A stretch of 64,000 nucleotides of DNA. Origin: Chondrosia reniformis. Its lineage: Eukaryota; Porifera; Demospongiae; Chondrillida; Chondrillidae. The notes under the pieces are model-generated. The model saw nothing but the letters and a program-made list of their open reading frames with translations, had not been told where the DNA came from and did no database searches. Every line of letters begins with the position of its first letter. Positions within the stretch are counted from its first letter, which is position 1. Made by a program: the position numbers and the translations under genes. Of this stretch, positions 1-12,500 are shown piece after piece. The DNA lies in contig OX359189.1 of NCBI GenBank assembly GCA_947172415.1, positions 1,572,501-1,636,500 on the forward strand, written 5' to 3'.

Positions 1-3000
1 TATACTAATTTCCCAACAATGAGTGTATTTGATGTACCTTCACCGACAGAGTACGGATGGTAAGTTATCTGACGAGTTATACTTTGACCAGAACCAATAT
101 TTGTTGTTGCAACAAAGACCTAAACGACACAAGCAATACAAACATACATGTATACATTCTGTGCATTCACATAGCACATGCTAAAATACATGTACATACG
201 TACTGTATTACGGTATTTTTGACTAAATAGAGAAATATTACATATAAAGAGCTATAACAAGTGTAGCTAAGGGCAGAACACTGGTTTACAGGTGTAGCTA
301 AGGGCAGAACACTGGTTTACAGGTGTAGCTAAGGGCAGAACACTGGTTTACAAGTGTAGCTAAGGGCAGAACACTGGTTTACAGGTGTAGCTAAGGGCAG
401 AACACTGGTTTACAGGTGTAGCTAAGGGCAGAACACTGGTTTACAGGTGTAGTTCAGGGCAGAGCACTGGTGGTTGAAGAAAGCTGTATTCCCATTGCTT
501 GTAATGCTATTCCTTCTGATATGATATCAACAGTTGTGGTTAGATTATCACTTTGATATTCATGTATTGTAGCAGTACTAGCACAATGAATGGAGCTCTG
601 AGTAGTTATTGCATACTTTATGTAGCTATTATCTAATCTGTATAGTAAAGAATTCTATCAAATAAAGGTGAGTTTCAATAAGTATAATTTAATTTGTTAC
701 ATAAAATTCAATCACATAAAATAGCTGTTGCATTAATATAACATAAAAATAAAAATGAAATGGAAGTGGAAATGCAAAACATTTAAATAAAATGGGAGTT
801 GGAATACAGATACTCAAGGAAATTCAAAATGGCTACCTCAGTCAATTTAGCTAAGAAGTACAGTCTGTTAGGCAAACACACCTCAACTTAGCACAACAGC
901 TCATAGCTGCATACCCATTATTTGGGACTCCATGTGTTGCAATAAAAGTGTCCTCGGATGTATATACAACAAAAGACATACAATTTTCCTTACTTTTCCT
1001 CTGGAATACGCGTAGAATTGATTATCTACATAGCGCTGAACTTGGGCCACTGAATAGAAGGAGTCGTCCAGCTTATTTCTGAAATGAGTCAAATTGCTGA
1101 TAAACTAGAAATTAAGATACAAGCAGAATACAGGCTGTAGCAGCTAATGTGAATGTGATATCTAATCTTGCTTAGTAACAATCCTTTACAACTGTAATTA
1201 GCAAAATTATGATTCTTATTACCATATATTGCATAACAGAGAAGTAACTATATCCCTTGAACATGTGTACACATACGTACACACCATCTTCAATAACCAA
1301 TAACACAGATGTTTGGTTATCAGCGCAAACTATCTTATAAAGATAATATATAATATCCTATAGTGAAATCACATTAAAATATCTGTGGTGCTTGCTATTC
1401 TATTCTGTAATAATTTTATACATTTACGTATATTAGGTAAATGTAGTACAGTTCCTTGAGTGTCAAGCACTATGTAATAATATTCTCCCTTTAGTGTTTC
1501 AGGGTTCAATAATAAGCTATTTTCAACAGATAAATTTCAATTTAAAAGTCAAGGAAATGGATTTTCATAGACTATTTTCATTGTCTGTACACTCTCTGTA
1601 GTCCTGTTCCGATGATGATTCAATCTAGAAACTGTCCTCTAAAACATACAAGTGCATGCATGCACCTTATAATAGGTTCTGTTTTCTTTGAACATAATTT
1701 TGGGGTGAAAATATAAATAAAATTAAGAAGTACACTTTCCACTGCCTGACAGTACCTGTCCAGTAATGTAAGATTATAACCTAGATAGCCTTAGGATGTC
1801 ACAATCCTTCCATGAGTATGGATGGTAGTTATAAGAGGATTAATGTATTATGAAGCAATATAATGCACAGTGATGCAATTTACAAGTGTAGGTAGCTCAA
1901 TATACATACTTGGAGGTGCTCATTGGAAAGATGCAGAGATTGTTTCAAATTCCTTAAAGAGAAGTTGCACTAAACAGAAATCCTAGCCATACTAAGCTAC
2001 TATTTTGAGTTCCGTGTATCTCTCCTCATCTTGACACAGCTTGACAAGTAAAAGTGATTACATCTGATAACAGGTTTAAATGGCTTACTTTGTAAATTTG
2101 ATTATTTTGATAGAAGTGGGGCCAAAGAGACTCCCTATTTGCAGGATCATTACCTCCATTGAAACCTTGCTCTGTTCCGTAATATATTATTGGAATACCC
2201 TATAAACAATACATGCAAATCAGTTACATCATAATTAGCTATAGCCTGACCAATCATTATGCTAATTGGTTTCAGTCACCGCTCAAAGGCTTTATGTCCT
2301 ATAAATTGAATAGAAGCCACTTGTTTATATTAAAATTTTAATTAAATATTAAAGGTTTGAAATTTAAAGAAAATAGAATAATTAATAAAAGCATTAAACA
2401 AACATGACTTAATGCTGCCAGAATGTAGACAAATTAGGAAATACCAATATTACCAGAATAGCAGCTCTTTCCTCAACCATAGCTGTATTGAATATTTCAT
2501 GTGATGTCTACACTCTGTCAGAAGTTCCCAAATATAGTATTCAGAAGAGTTATAAAATAAAGGATGTAATGAATTACATAAGAAATTTCCCATTGAAGGT
2601 GATCAATTTATACAAATAATTATATGTATAAGGTATGTCTGCTCAATACATCTATATCCACTAACAGTAATACATTCAAGAGTTAACATGGCTACCAGGT
2701 GAGGGGTCTGTGGTACCAGACCAATAAAATGGAGACACTTGCCTGTGAAAAGAGTATGTAGGCCAGTCCATTATACAGCAAAACTACATCTCCTTGATTG
2801 TGCAGAAATCTTGCATTGTCATGATTATCCAGGAACATACCTAACACTGTGACATCTTTAAAGGCCTAATGGATATAAAAATCACATCTCACTTAGTACA
2901 GGATTACAGTATGGAAGACATCACTCATGACAACCAGTAAGATAACCTCAGCTGCCAATTATCATACTCGAGTTGTGATATATTAAAATGAACAATAGCA

Positions 3001-6000
3001 TACTAATAGTAAATTAGTGGATGAAGAAGGTGCAGCAGGAGAGAGGAAGGGAGAGACAAAAGGCTAAAATTGTACTAAGTGGAAGAGACGTGAGCTAACA
3101 GAGATAATTACTGGTCAATTGATTTAATAAGCATTTAATATCCATCCTTTGTAAAAGACTGAACTGGCTATTTGCATGGAAGGTGAGACAGTGGGTAAGG
3201 AAATGAAGATTATTTTTTGAACAATCAACATTAGTAGCTCATTTACATACTACTTGATATTGTAAGAGTTTCATAAGTCAACACTTGTGGTTTGATTATC
3301 AATGTGATTATGCAATATGAAAAGAGTAAACTTACAGATGATTCACTTTGTAGAGTATTATGAATTTCAGTCATTGGTTGTTTATTCTGAAACACATCCT
3401 TTAGGGAAAAGTACATGGGATAATTGAGGAGGGCCTCCAGGGGTCCCTGGTACCCAGCCACGTAGGTGACATCTCCATTAAACACTTCTCCAATGTTAAA
3501 TGTACCTGAAGATTGTGTGTATTCATACCAAAAGGTCTTGGGCACCTGTAGAACAGGACACTCTATAGGGTAACAACTCTACACTGGTCGGTCTACATAT
3601 TTTAATAATTAGGAGCATTATCCTCCAATCAAGACAACCAGCTGTTTCTAAGGTGATATTTGACTAGATAAGGATTGGAGACATTATACTAGTTGTCTCA
3701 CAGTACACATACAGATAGATTACTATCCCATAGCATCTCCTGTAGGATTGCCATACGTGTATGTATGTATGTAGATATAGTTAGACTACAGTTAAACACT
3801 TGTGGTTTGGTACTAGGGCATTTTAGAGATATAATGACTAAAGGCTTACGTACCTCTGGTACTGTGTCAATCCTAATGCCATCCAGTTGAAATGTCTTAA
3901 CCTGTTCCTCAACCCAAGTCTTAAGTGTGCTTCTCACAAAACTGTTGGACTGGTCTAAATCGGGCAGGTTTGCTAACCTACACACCTCCACCTGAAGGAA
4001 CAACCAATCAGATATTCTCTATCAAAATGCAGTTGGTCTTGTATGAGCAGTCGCCTCTCTGGAACAGTCACCTCTCCACAGGTGACTGTCCCGGAGAGGT
4101 GACTGTCCTGCTTAAATCAGGTCATACAATACTGAATACATACTATACCCTAATAGGTCATACAATACTAAATACATACTATACCCTAATAGGTCATACA
4201 ATACTAAATACATCTATACCCTAATAGGTCATATAATACTGAATACATCTATACCCTAATAGGTCATATAATACTATATGGAGAGCTATGGTTGACTGTT
4301 TGACCATGACTATCATATATGTACAGCCATCCATGTTATCTATTAAATATATCACTTTAACAAATATGCTAACTTTGGTAATATGAAAATAAATTTAACA
4401 CCTCGAAATAAAGATAATACTGGCTGGCAGCTGGGGTACCTGTTCCTGGTCGTCCCAGTCCTTGATTTGGCAGTATGGATGATAGTGGCTCTGGTCATTG
4501 AACGGCTTGAAGAAGGTAAAATTGGTCCAGTCTCCATATCTTTGGTTTCCCATGTGGTTGGCTACACTAAAGGACAGAAGAATGGTTTTTATGATCTGAT
4601 ATTCCACTCAGCCACTCATGAATAATCTAACACAACATTTTACAACACACTACATTTGCTTCAGAGTAAAAGGTCTATAGGGAACTAAACCTAGTGAGAG
4701 CTTTGGATGAGGATACAAGAGTTTTCTTCTTCTCCACTGGGCCTTTTACAATACATGGCAAAATACGTGAGCAGGTGATGGCATACGTTGCTACCTTATC
4801 TAATGCGTAAGTTCTACGTATATACTCAACCATAGAGTATTGTAGGAATACTTTGTGGGATTATACTGAAACCTGTATATTAATGAAACTCCTAGGAGAA
4901 TATCTTATTTCAAGATGCCCAACTTTCAGTATAAACATTAACATTGTACCTAAATTCATTCTGTATATTAACTAACTATGTATGTATGCATATATATATG
5001 TGTATAATATATGCCCTCTCTCTGTCAGCACTTGCTAGACACAGGTATTTACCTATAGTTGGCAAGCTAATCTGCTGACTTTGCATAAATTATCCTAAGG
5101 GAATGACTTCAGTAGGTTAATTTGGAATATGTATACACAAGAGTATACTCCAGGCAACTTATAATCATATTCATGAAACGTAGACAATCTTTTATCAATC
5201 CTGTGACAGGATAAGGATGGCAATGAATATAATTAAATATCTTAGGTTAGACATTATATACACCATTGGACACTACATTGTCCAAAAATTGTATCTTTAA
5301 ACAGGTTCCCAATTCAGTACTAAAATTGACTAATGACACAAAAGTAGATGAAAATGAAAAAAATATTTAAAGCAGGAATCACCAAAATATATTAGAATTT
5401 TAGTGAATAGCCTAAACTTACCCAACATTCACATGGATCTATTCTATGAAATCATTGTGACTTTTCAATTTAAATAATACACAGTTATGAATCATTCATG
5501 ACTTGCATAAACATTTCAAAAATACTTTTTGCTCCTCGACCTATCAGTCGACCAATCAGTTGTATATATGAAATAATCAAAAACACAAAACGTACACATC
5601 CAACATCACCCAAATACCACGTGCGTGGCAAGCTGACACTAGATTAAGAAGATCTGTTTTGCTGCCAAAATGTGGATTTATTGTGGTAATATCCATTGCC
5701 CAGTAACCATGGTAACCGTCAGGAGTGTTGACAGGTATAGGAGATATCCATATAGCATTTGCCCCTAGGTCTTGGATGTAGTCAAGCTTTGCTATAATCC
5801 CCTTAAAGGTTCCTCCGCAATAAGTGCTAAGATCGCTACAAGGACTGGATGAGCCACTGTTAAAACGATCAGTAAGAACCTGCAAATTCCAGAGAACGAA
5901 ATTCTGCTGATCTTTAGCAGTTAATATTACAGAGATCGTAAGATTGCATTTTACTCGTTAAAATAAAGGCTTCGTTCATAGGGGAAGAAAGAGTTGGTAG

Positions 6001-6112
6001 GTCATGTACTGACCTGATAGATGACTCTTCTTCTCCACTCAGCAGCAGTTCCACCATCTGCTGAACGAATTTGACTAATGGCAAGGAGAAGAGCTAGTAA
6101 GAGCAGTCGCAT
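1..6112 (-). CDS. secreted alpha-amylase, GH13, fungal (Taka-amylase) type; 3' end off window
   Basis: Endo-acting hydrolase of alpha-1,4-glucans, probably secreted for digestion. Ten exons were read on the minus strand: 6014-6112, 5596-5879, 4440-4566, 3854-3991, 3336-3545, 2743-2865, 2089-2199, 1910-1969, 994-1104 and 1-119 (continues left). Phases agree throughout. The start at 6112 gives a Leu-rich signal peptide ([13 protein letters not shown]). Visible GH13 regions are GYHGYW, DVVANHMG (joined across an intron), GIRIDT with nucleophile Asp about 212, IGEV with acid/base Glu about 236, and LDNHD with Asp about 302. [18 protein letters not shown] and a C-terminal TYHPYSVG segment follow. 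The spacing and the motifs HPYC, LNYPMYF and DNHDNARF recall Aspergillus-type enzymes more than animal pancreatic amylase. Intron 6 uses a GC donor (GC-AG) at 2742. All three catalytic residues are present, so it looks active. Confidence 0.9.
260..470. repeat. 31-bp minisatellite, about 6.8 copies
   Basis: Tandem units starting GTGTAGCTAAGGGCAGAAC repeat with a 31-bp period. They are nearly identical except for the last, diverged unit (GTGTAGTTCAGGGCAG). The array lies in the intron between the last two visible amylase exons. No coding role is seen. Confidence 0.9.
4108..4275. repeat. 36-bp tandem repeat in amylase intron
   Basis: About 4.5 copies of a 36-bp unit containing GGTCATACAATACTGAATAC and CTATACCCTAAT. 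Later copies are slightly shortened. It sits between amylase exons 4 and 3. Confidence 0.85.
4685..4770. repeat. dispersed repeat fragment (also at 12.1 and 19.8 kb)
   Basis: Contains GAGAGCTTTGGATGAGGATA followed by a CTTCTCCACTGGGCC block. The same pair of blocks is found at 12112-12172, and a weaker version at 19828-19870. This marks an interspersed repeat family; no terminal structure was identified. Confidence 0.6.
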
Positions 6113-6523
6113 CTGGTTCTTTGTCGTCATTCAAACGAGAGAGAGACTACAGAATCTAGCAATATCGAAATATTTCATATTATTCAGGTCACGAGTCCCC
6201 AGTCCAGCACACGTGACTTTGGGAAATACCCCTAGGGTAATTGGGCGTGTGTTTACACATCCGCAGATGATTTCACCCAACAAAAAGGGTGTTGGCTTGC
6301 GGAACGTGCTGAAAGGGATGATTCGAGTGCCTTTATGAGTGGGAGAATGTGTCCTACAAGGCAGCAATCATAATATTTCTACCAGCTGTCGCACGTATTC
6401 GGCACTTGACTGACTTTACACGACTTACGATCCCCGATTGACAGAAATAGGTGAGACGCGGAAAGTGCCTGAATAAGACGTCTAATTACCGTCTGTATTG
6501 TTTTATTTTCTCATTTAGCAGAT
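6113..6523. promoter_or_regulatory. shared intergenic region between divergent amylase and STK40
   Basis: Only 411 bp separate the two divergent start codons, so both promoters and 5' UTRs must lie here or overlap. No clear TATA box was identified. The region contains short GC-richer blocks. An acceptor-like CATTTAGCAG just before 6521 suggests the STK40 5' UTR may be spliced close to its ATG (inference). Confidence 0.55.
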
Positions 6524-9500
6524 ATGGCTTGCGCACCTGTAGAACACAAGGTTGGACCATTTCTTCTGGGGCCCAGGGTCAACAAGAAGAACAATTCTCT
6601 CGTCAAGTGTGTCACCGAGCACTTTGGAGCAACTCCGGACAGCACAAACCTATTGACCCTCAAGATCCTCACAGTGACTCGTGGCGCGGGCGCCGAGGAA
6701 AGCGAGGATCTCCGCAATGGCCGTCTGCTGCTGCACAACGAATACAACATTTTGTCCCTTCTGCAAGACATTCCCGGAGTGGCGCACCATTATGGTATCC
6801 ATCGCATCGTGAATAGCAACGTAGAGCGCCTCGTTCTAGCAGTTGACTGCTGCTATCCCATCCCTTTCGTGCAATCTATAACGCAAGCGCAGTTTGTCAA
6901 CCTCCAGCAATACGTTATTCAGGAGAAGCGCCTGTCAGAGAAGAAGGCAGTGTCTCTCTTCTATGACATTGTAAAGACGGTCAATGCTATCCACAAGGTA
7001 CTACATCATACGCTATGTCATCAATGTGGTAGGTATAATGTCTGTGTGGGAGTGACAGTGTTGTATTTGAGCGCGCTGTGATCTAAGAAGTTTCGAATCA
7101 CTGTTTACATACTTACTCTATGGTCAATGCTGCGCTGTTGGCATTATTAGCAAGTTCGAGGGAGGTGAAGAATGTGACTAATCTGAAATGCAGTTTGTCT
7201 GCAACTTCTATTGTTGAGTGTTTGTTCAGAAAATGGTCTCTTTTGCATCAGTTCATACTGGAATTTCAGCTTTTAGTGTGTAATGGCTCGTGAAGGCTAA
7301 ATAATGTAAAATGGGAAATTATAATAGAGAGTTCCCTCTTGTGGGTTGCCAAGTATTGAACTATTAGACCATAGCTTGGTTGGGTGAATGCAAGCTTGAG
7401 GTTACCGCATTTTACAGCTTAATGGTTGAATTAAGCAAAAAGTTTCAGTCAAAACAATAGCCCCTCAATACCACAATAATTATTTAAATTGTTTGTGTAT
7501 TTGTCATATACAATATGCATATTCCCAAAAATTGATTGGTATTTGTACTTTCATTTGAGCACTGAATGTATATTAAATTTCCCAAAAATATATTTCTCTA
7601 GGCCGGATGGTATGTATATAAGCAGCCAAATCACAATTTTCACAATAGAGGTCTCTACTCTCTGTTGGTGCTGCTGGCAGTGATGATTTCACCTAACTAA
7701 ACCCACAGTTTGCCCTGCTAGCATTATAATTAATGCTTTTTAAGCATGATAATTTCTGTCCAACAGTTGACATGCGATATTCTAAGGGTTCCATTTCAGA
7801 TAGGTACTCTTTTATCTCCATCACAAAGGTCAAGAGGTTAATGTATAAATGTAGGCTATTTGAGACTTGTCTACTGGACAAGTGGATGCTTTGGATAATC
7901 TGTCCTTCATTAGCGACCCTGGGAATCTTTTCTTCTTTTTAACTGTCATTTTGTATGAATTTGTAATATTAGATATAGTTTATTGTAAAGTTATGGAGTG
8001 CCAATTCGCCAACAGATATTATATATAAATTCCCATCCTTGTCAGCTTTGTTCTTATTAATATTCAGCCTCTGTAGACCTCAAATATCTCATTTCACAGA
8101 GATTTTGATTGATTGTAATTATCTCAGTCTGTGCCCTACTCAGGGAGTCATGCCAGTCAAATCCTATACTGCAGATAGTACATTTATATGTTGAACATGG
8201 AGTCACATATGGTACAATTCAATAAATACATTAAATCCCAAAACCACAAGTAATTGCACATTAATGAAGCTTAGCTACATTCATAATTTAGTTAGTATGA
8301 ATACACATGATGTCATGTATCCCTGAATGTACAGCCTTGCCAAGTCAGCATACCTAAACTGGCCAGTACTTACATAATCTATGACCACATCCCTAAATGA
8401 GATACTAAGTAGAAGCCCATTTGTTAATTTGGAAATTGCGTAAAGAAACTACATATGAGATTAATGGGTTCAGAAGGTTGCTGCTGAGTTTGTTGGTCTT
8501 AATCAGATTTATAATTCAATTCCACATGCTATAAATGAACTAAGTATACCCTCCAGCTAAGCAGTGTATTAAGTATACCCTCCAGCTAAGCAGTGTATTA
8601 AGTATACACTCCAGCTAAGCAGTGTATTAAGTATACACTCCAGCTAAGCAGTGTATTAAGTATGCACTCCAGCTAAGCAGTGTATTAGTTAGATCCATTA
8701 TATATATATATATTGTACAAAGGAAGTGACATGTGAAATTCATGTGTTTGCATGTAATTGTGTCTGTTCTGCATACTATTTACACACGTACATTTAATAA
8801 AGTACCCAATAATTAATAGTTTGTCATTTTCTTCTTTCTTTAGAGAAACATTGTTCATAGGGACCTAAAACTCTGTAACATGGCTCTGAATCTACAGTAA
8901 GTATACACACTTTATTTGAGCATACATACCTACATATGTACATACATATAGATATAATTAAATTCCCTCCCCCCATTGTTTACTACAATATTCCTAGCTC
9001 TTATCACCATTATCTGATGACAGTGGTCGGATGACAGGCTTCTGGTGGCTAAAGTATGTCTGTAGTGCCCTTTTCGATTGTCTGTGTGACAACATTGTTT
9101 CAAACTCATCTTTGATCCTGAAGATGATTGCTTAATTCAGACATATGTTACCTTAATGAGATAAATCACTCTAGAGTGACTGTGATAAGGAATAGAAGAG
9201 TTGTGGTTGTCCACAACTGATAACATCACTTATCTTTATCACATATTCTATTCCCATGATAGCATCTGTATACATTCCTATCAGAGCGTGTGCACGTACA
9301 TGTAAAGGTTTTGAAAAGTGTTGCCCAGTCTCAATTACTAACTCAGGAAATGGTTGACGCTAACTTGACCTTTAAGGAATAGTTTAGCAATCAAGGATGC
9401 GCGTGCCTGTTGATATTAGCTTGAGAAAAATCTCAAAGATGCATGCATAAATATCAGACAAATTCCACTCTTTGTAGATATCTATGCTATCTGCATCACA

Positions 9501-12500
9501 ATTTGTACATAATGATGAATATTATATTGAAATTATACAGAATCTGTGCCCATGTTCTGACTCAAAACAATATACTGTACTCAATTTCAATGAGTGGGCG
9601 GCACACTTATCTAGTCTCCAAAGCATCCTTGACATCATTGCTGATAATGGATTACTGGGCTCTGTATACATTAGGTTATTCACTTAATGAATGAGGACAT
9701 CCATTTGTTGACACATAATCACATCTTCTTTGGAAAGAAAACCATTGGTTCTGTAGACTCCAAGGGTCTCTTAGAAGCCATAACTTTAAGGAGGGCGTGT
9801 TGAACAGGGTGAAGTCAAATGCCCTTTATAATTTATCAACAGAAGTGTATGCCTATCTCACTGTTACATGTTTTGTTTCTAACCATTATCATGAGATTAC
9901 TTGTGAAGTCAGTCTAAAACACTGATTAACTTTGCTTTCAGCTACTTTGAGTGTAGGAACTCTGTCTGCTTAGATGAGCAACTTAAAACTTATATGATTA
10001 AAGACTAGTTACTGATATACGTATTAACAGGCATTGTGTGTTAGTTTAAGGTTTTGTGAAAGTGGTTATTGACTAAGATATAAACCACACTTCCCTAATA
10101 TTCACTACCCAGCTGTTTCTTCTTCAGTAAAATATAATTAAAGGTTTCCACGGATTCCAATACACTTCCTTTGGTATGCCAAAAAATACCTTTAACAAAA
10201 CTTCTAGGAATGTGAAAACTGTGGGAGTCACCTCCTGTGTTAGAGGAAGTGGCATCCCGTACTTGATGTTATGATGTCATCAATCTTTCAATCTTGTGAT
10301 GTGACTAGAGATGTAAGGAACATATGGGGAAGCTTTCATTCTAAGAAAGAGGTGTCATGTTTACACAGTGTATAAATATTAAAAAGATATGTGTTGAGAC
10401 TTCTGGGGATATTTAAATAATTTTCTGTATAATAATGGCCTTGAGTGACCTCAACATTTTGTTGCTGTTTCTCTTTCCACTTAATTGGCAATTACTGAAG
10501 TGTAAATATACATACTAGGCACATCTGTGTATATACTATATTCTATAATTTACCATTGTCATTTGAATTGTGTCAAAACTTTTCTAAAGATGCATGTATA
10601 CATAGCTTAATTCGGATGTTTTATGGATGCCTAACTCATTTTTGCACAATTTTAATTTTCCCAAACTTTTGAATGTTGTCAATAGGTTTACCAGCAAGTA
10701 AATCTGATAGTATATATACTATATGTACGTATGTATGTATGTACATATCTATAAGTTGGAGTGTTGTATGCAATTCAATGTAACATAGAGAATACCTTAT
10801 AGTACATACATAAATATGGAGGAAATGATGCATGTGTGTATTGCGTTCACGATACGTAGCTTTATTGAGTCTCTTAGCAACTTCACAAACTGAACTTTAC
10901 AATTATTGCTGAGGCCCAATCAATGTGACCAGGATAGTTGTATGTATGGATGTGTGCTGTGTGTGAAATGGTGATGCAGTGCATATGTGTAAATAGAAGA
11001 CTAAAAGTGGATATTGTATTTCACCTAACAACACATGTACATATACCTATGTATTTATGCATTTGTATGCTCAGGTATTGTGATAATATTTTATATGTAT
11101 ATATAAGGCATATATGCATATAAAATATTATCATAGAATAGTGATGGTCATTCAGTGATGGGTCATATGGTATCTTGTCATTGCAGGAACTCGAGGGTGA
11201 CCATCCTGAATTTTAGCCTGAGTAAGCTGTTAATGTCAGATGACGAGCTCCTTCAGGACCAGAGAGGAAGTCTTGCTTACGTCAGTCCAGATGTGATTAG
11301 TGGTATGTTAGCACTTGTTTACTAACACGCACGCACACAGAAAATGATCAGCTACTCAATTGTTAGCACGTCAAAGGTCTTGTAGGAGTTGTAGGTGACT
11401 GGAACATGTAAAGCTTTTATTAAAGCTAAAATGTTTTTATACTAATCAGTGAGAAAGTCTACTAGTCTACTAGTTACGTGTTTAATTGCCATTTGACAAA
11501 GAATTGTTTTGCCTATCAAGTGTAAAAATGTATCTTTTCCGACCACTGAAGCCTTACCTTGATTGTGTTTAGAGTTGACAGATGTAAAAGGAGAGTTGAT
11601 TATCTGTGAAGTGTAGCATTATTCTGATTTCATACAAGTGGCGCTAGTCAGTGGCAAGTTATTGGGTGGACACTTGTATGTACCAAGCTGCACCACAATA
11701 TAATATAAGGTTTACTGGTGATGCAGTAATTACATTACCAAGAAAGTCTCAGATTAGTTTAGCATTCACCCTAAAGTTAAGACCTTCTTATTTGCAATGT
11801 TGTTTAAGTGCTGCTATATAATTGTTGCTCAATATGTACATGGAAGGTTTTAAGGCTTTTAGTCTGGTCTTGTTCACAGTTAGGCCCATTTAGGCAGTGG
11901 GAAGTCTGCTTTATGTGAATAAGTTGGAGACCATTGAATGGAATAACTTTGTACCAAATCTCAATAGATATCCCCTTTTGGTCCAAATGTAAAATTGTCT
12001 ATCTTTTATTGAACTGACCAAAACCATATGAATAATCTAAAAACACCTTTTTCCTACAACTACATTTTTCTACTGTAAAAGACTTATAAGGAACTACATA
12101 CATAAACCAAGTGAGAGCTTTGGATGAGGATACAAGAATCTTCTCTTTAATTCTTCTGCTCCACTGGGCCAGATAGCTGTGTTTTTGGGAATATCTCATC
12201 AGTGACCCTGGGAGTCTTTCTGGAATCTTCTTGTCTGATAAGAAGAGAATTCCCGACATTGGATGTATTGGTAGTTATTGCTTTCTATAACCGTTATTAA
12301 CTCAATAGCTGTAACCAATTTGACCACCTGTAATGCATATGAACAGAGGTAGGGAGAATACTTTGTTTAATGTACTCCTACTAAAGTACTAATCTATACA
12401 AGCATATGTATTAACAGTGTGAATTTACTATTTTCTACACACAACTATGTAGACCTTGTTTCCCTTGCTAAGCAGTATTTGTCAAATTGTTAATATTTTC

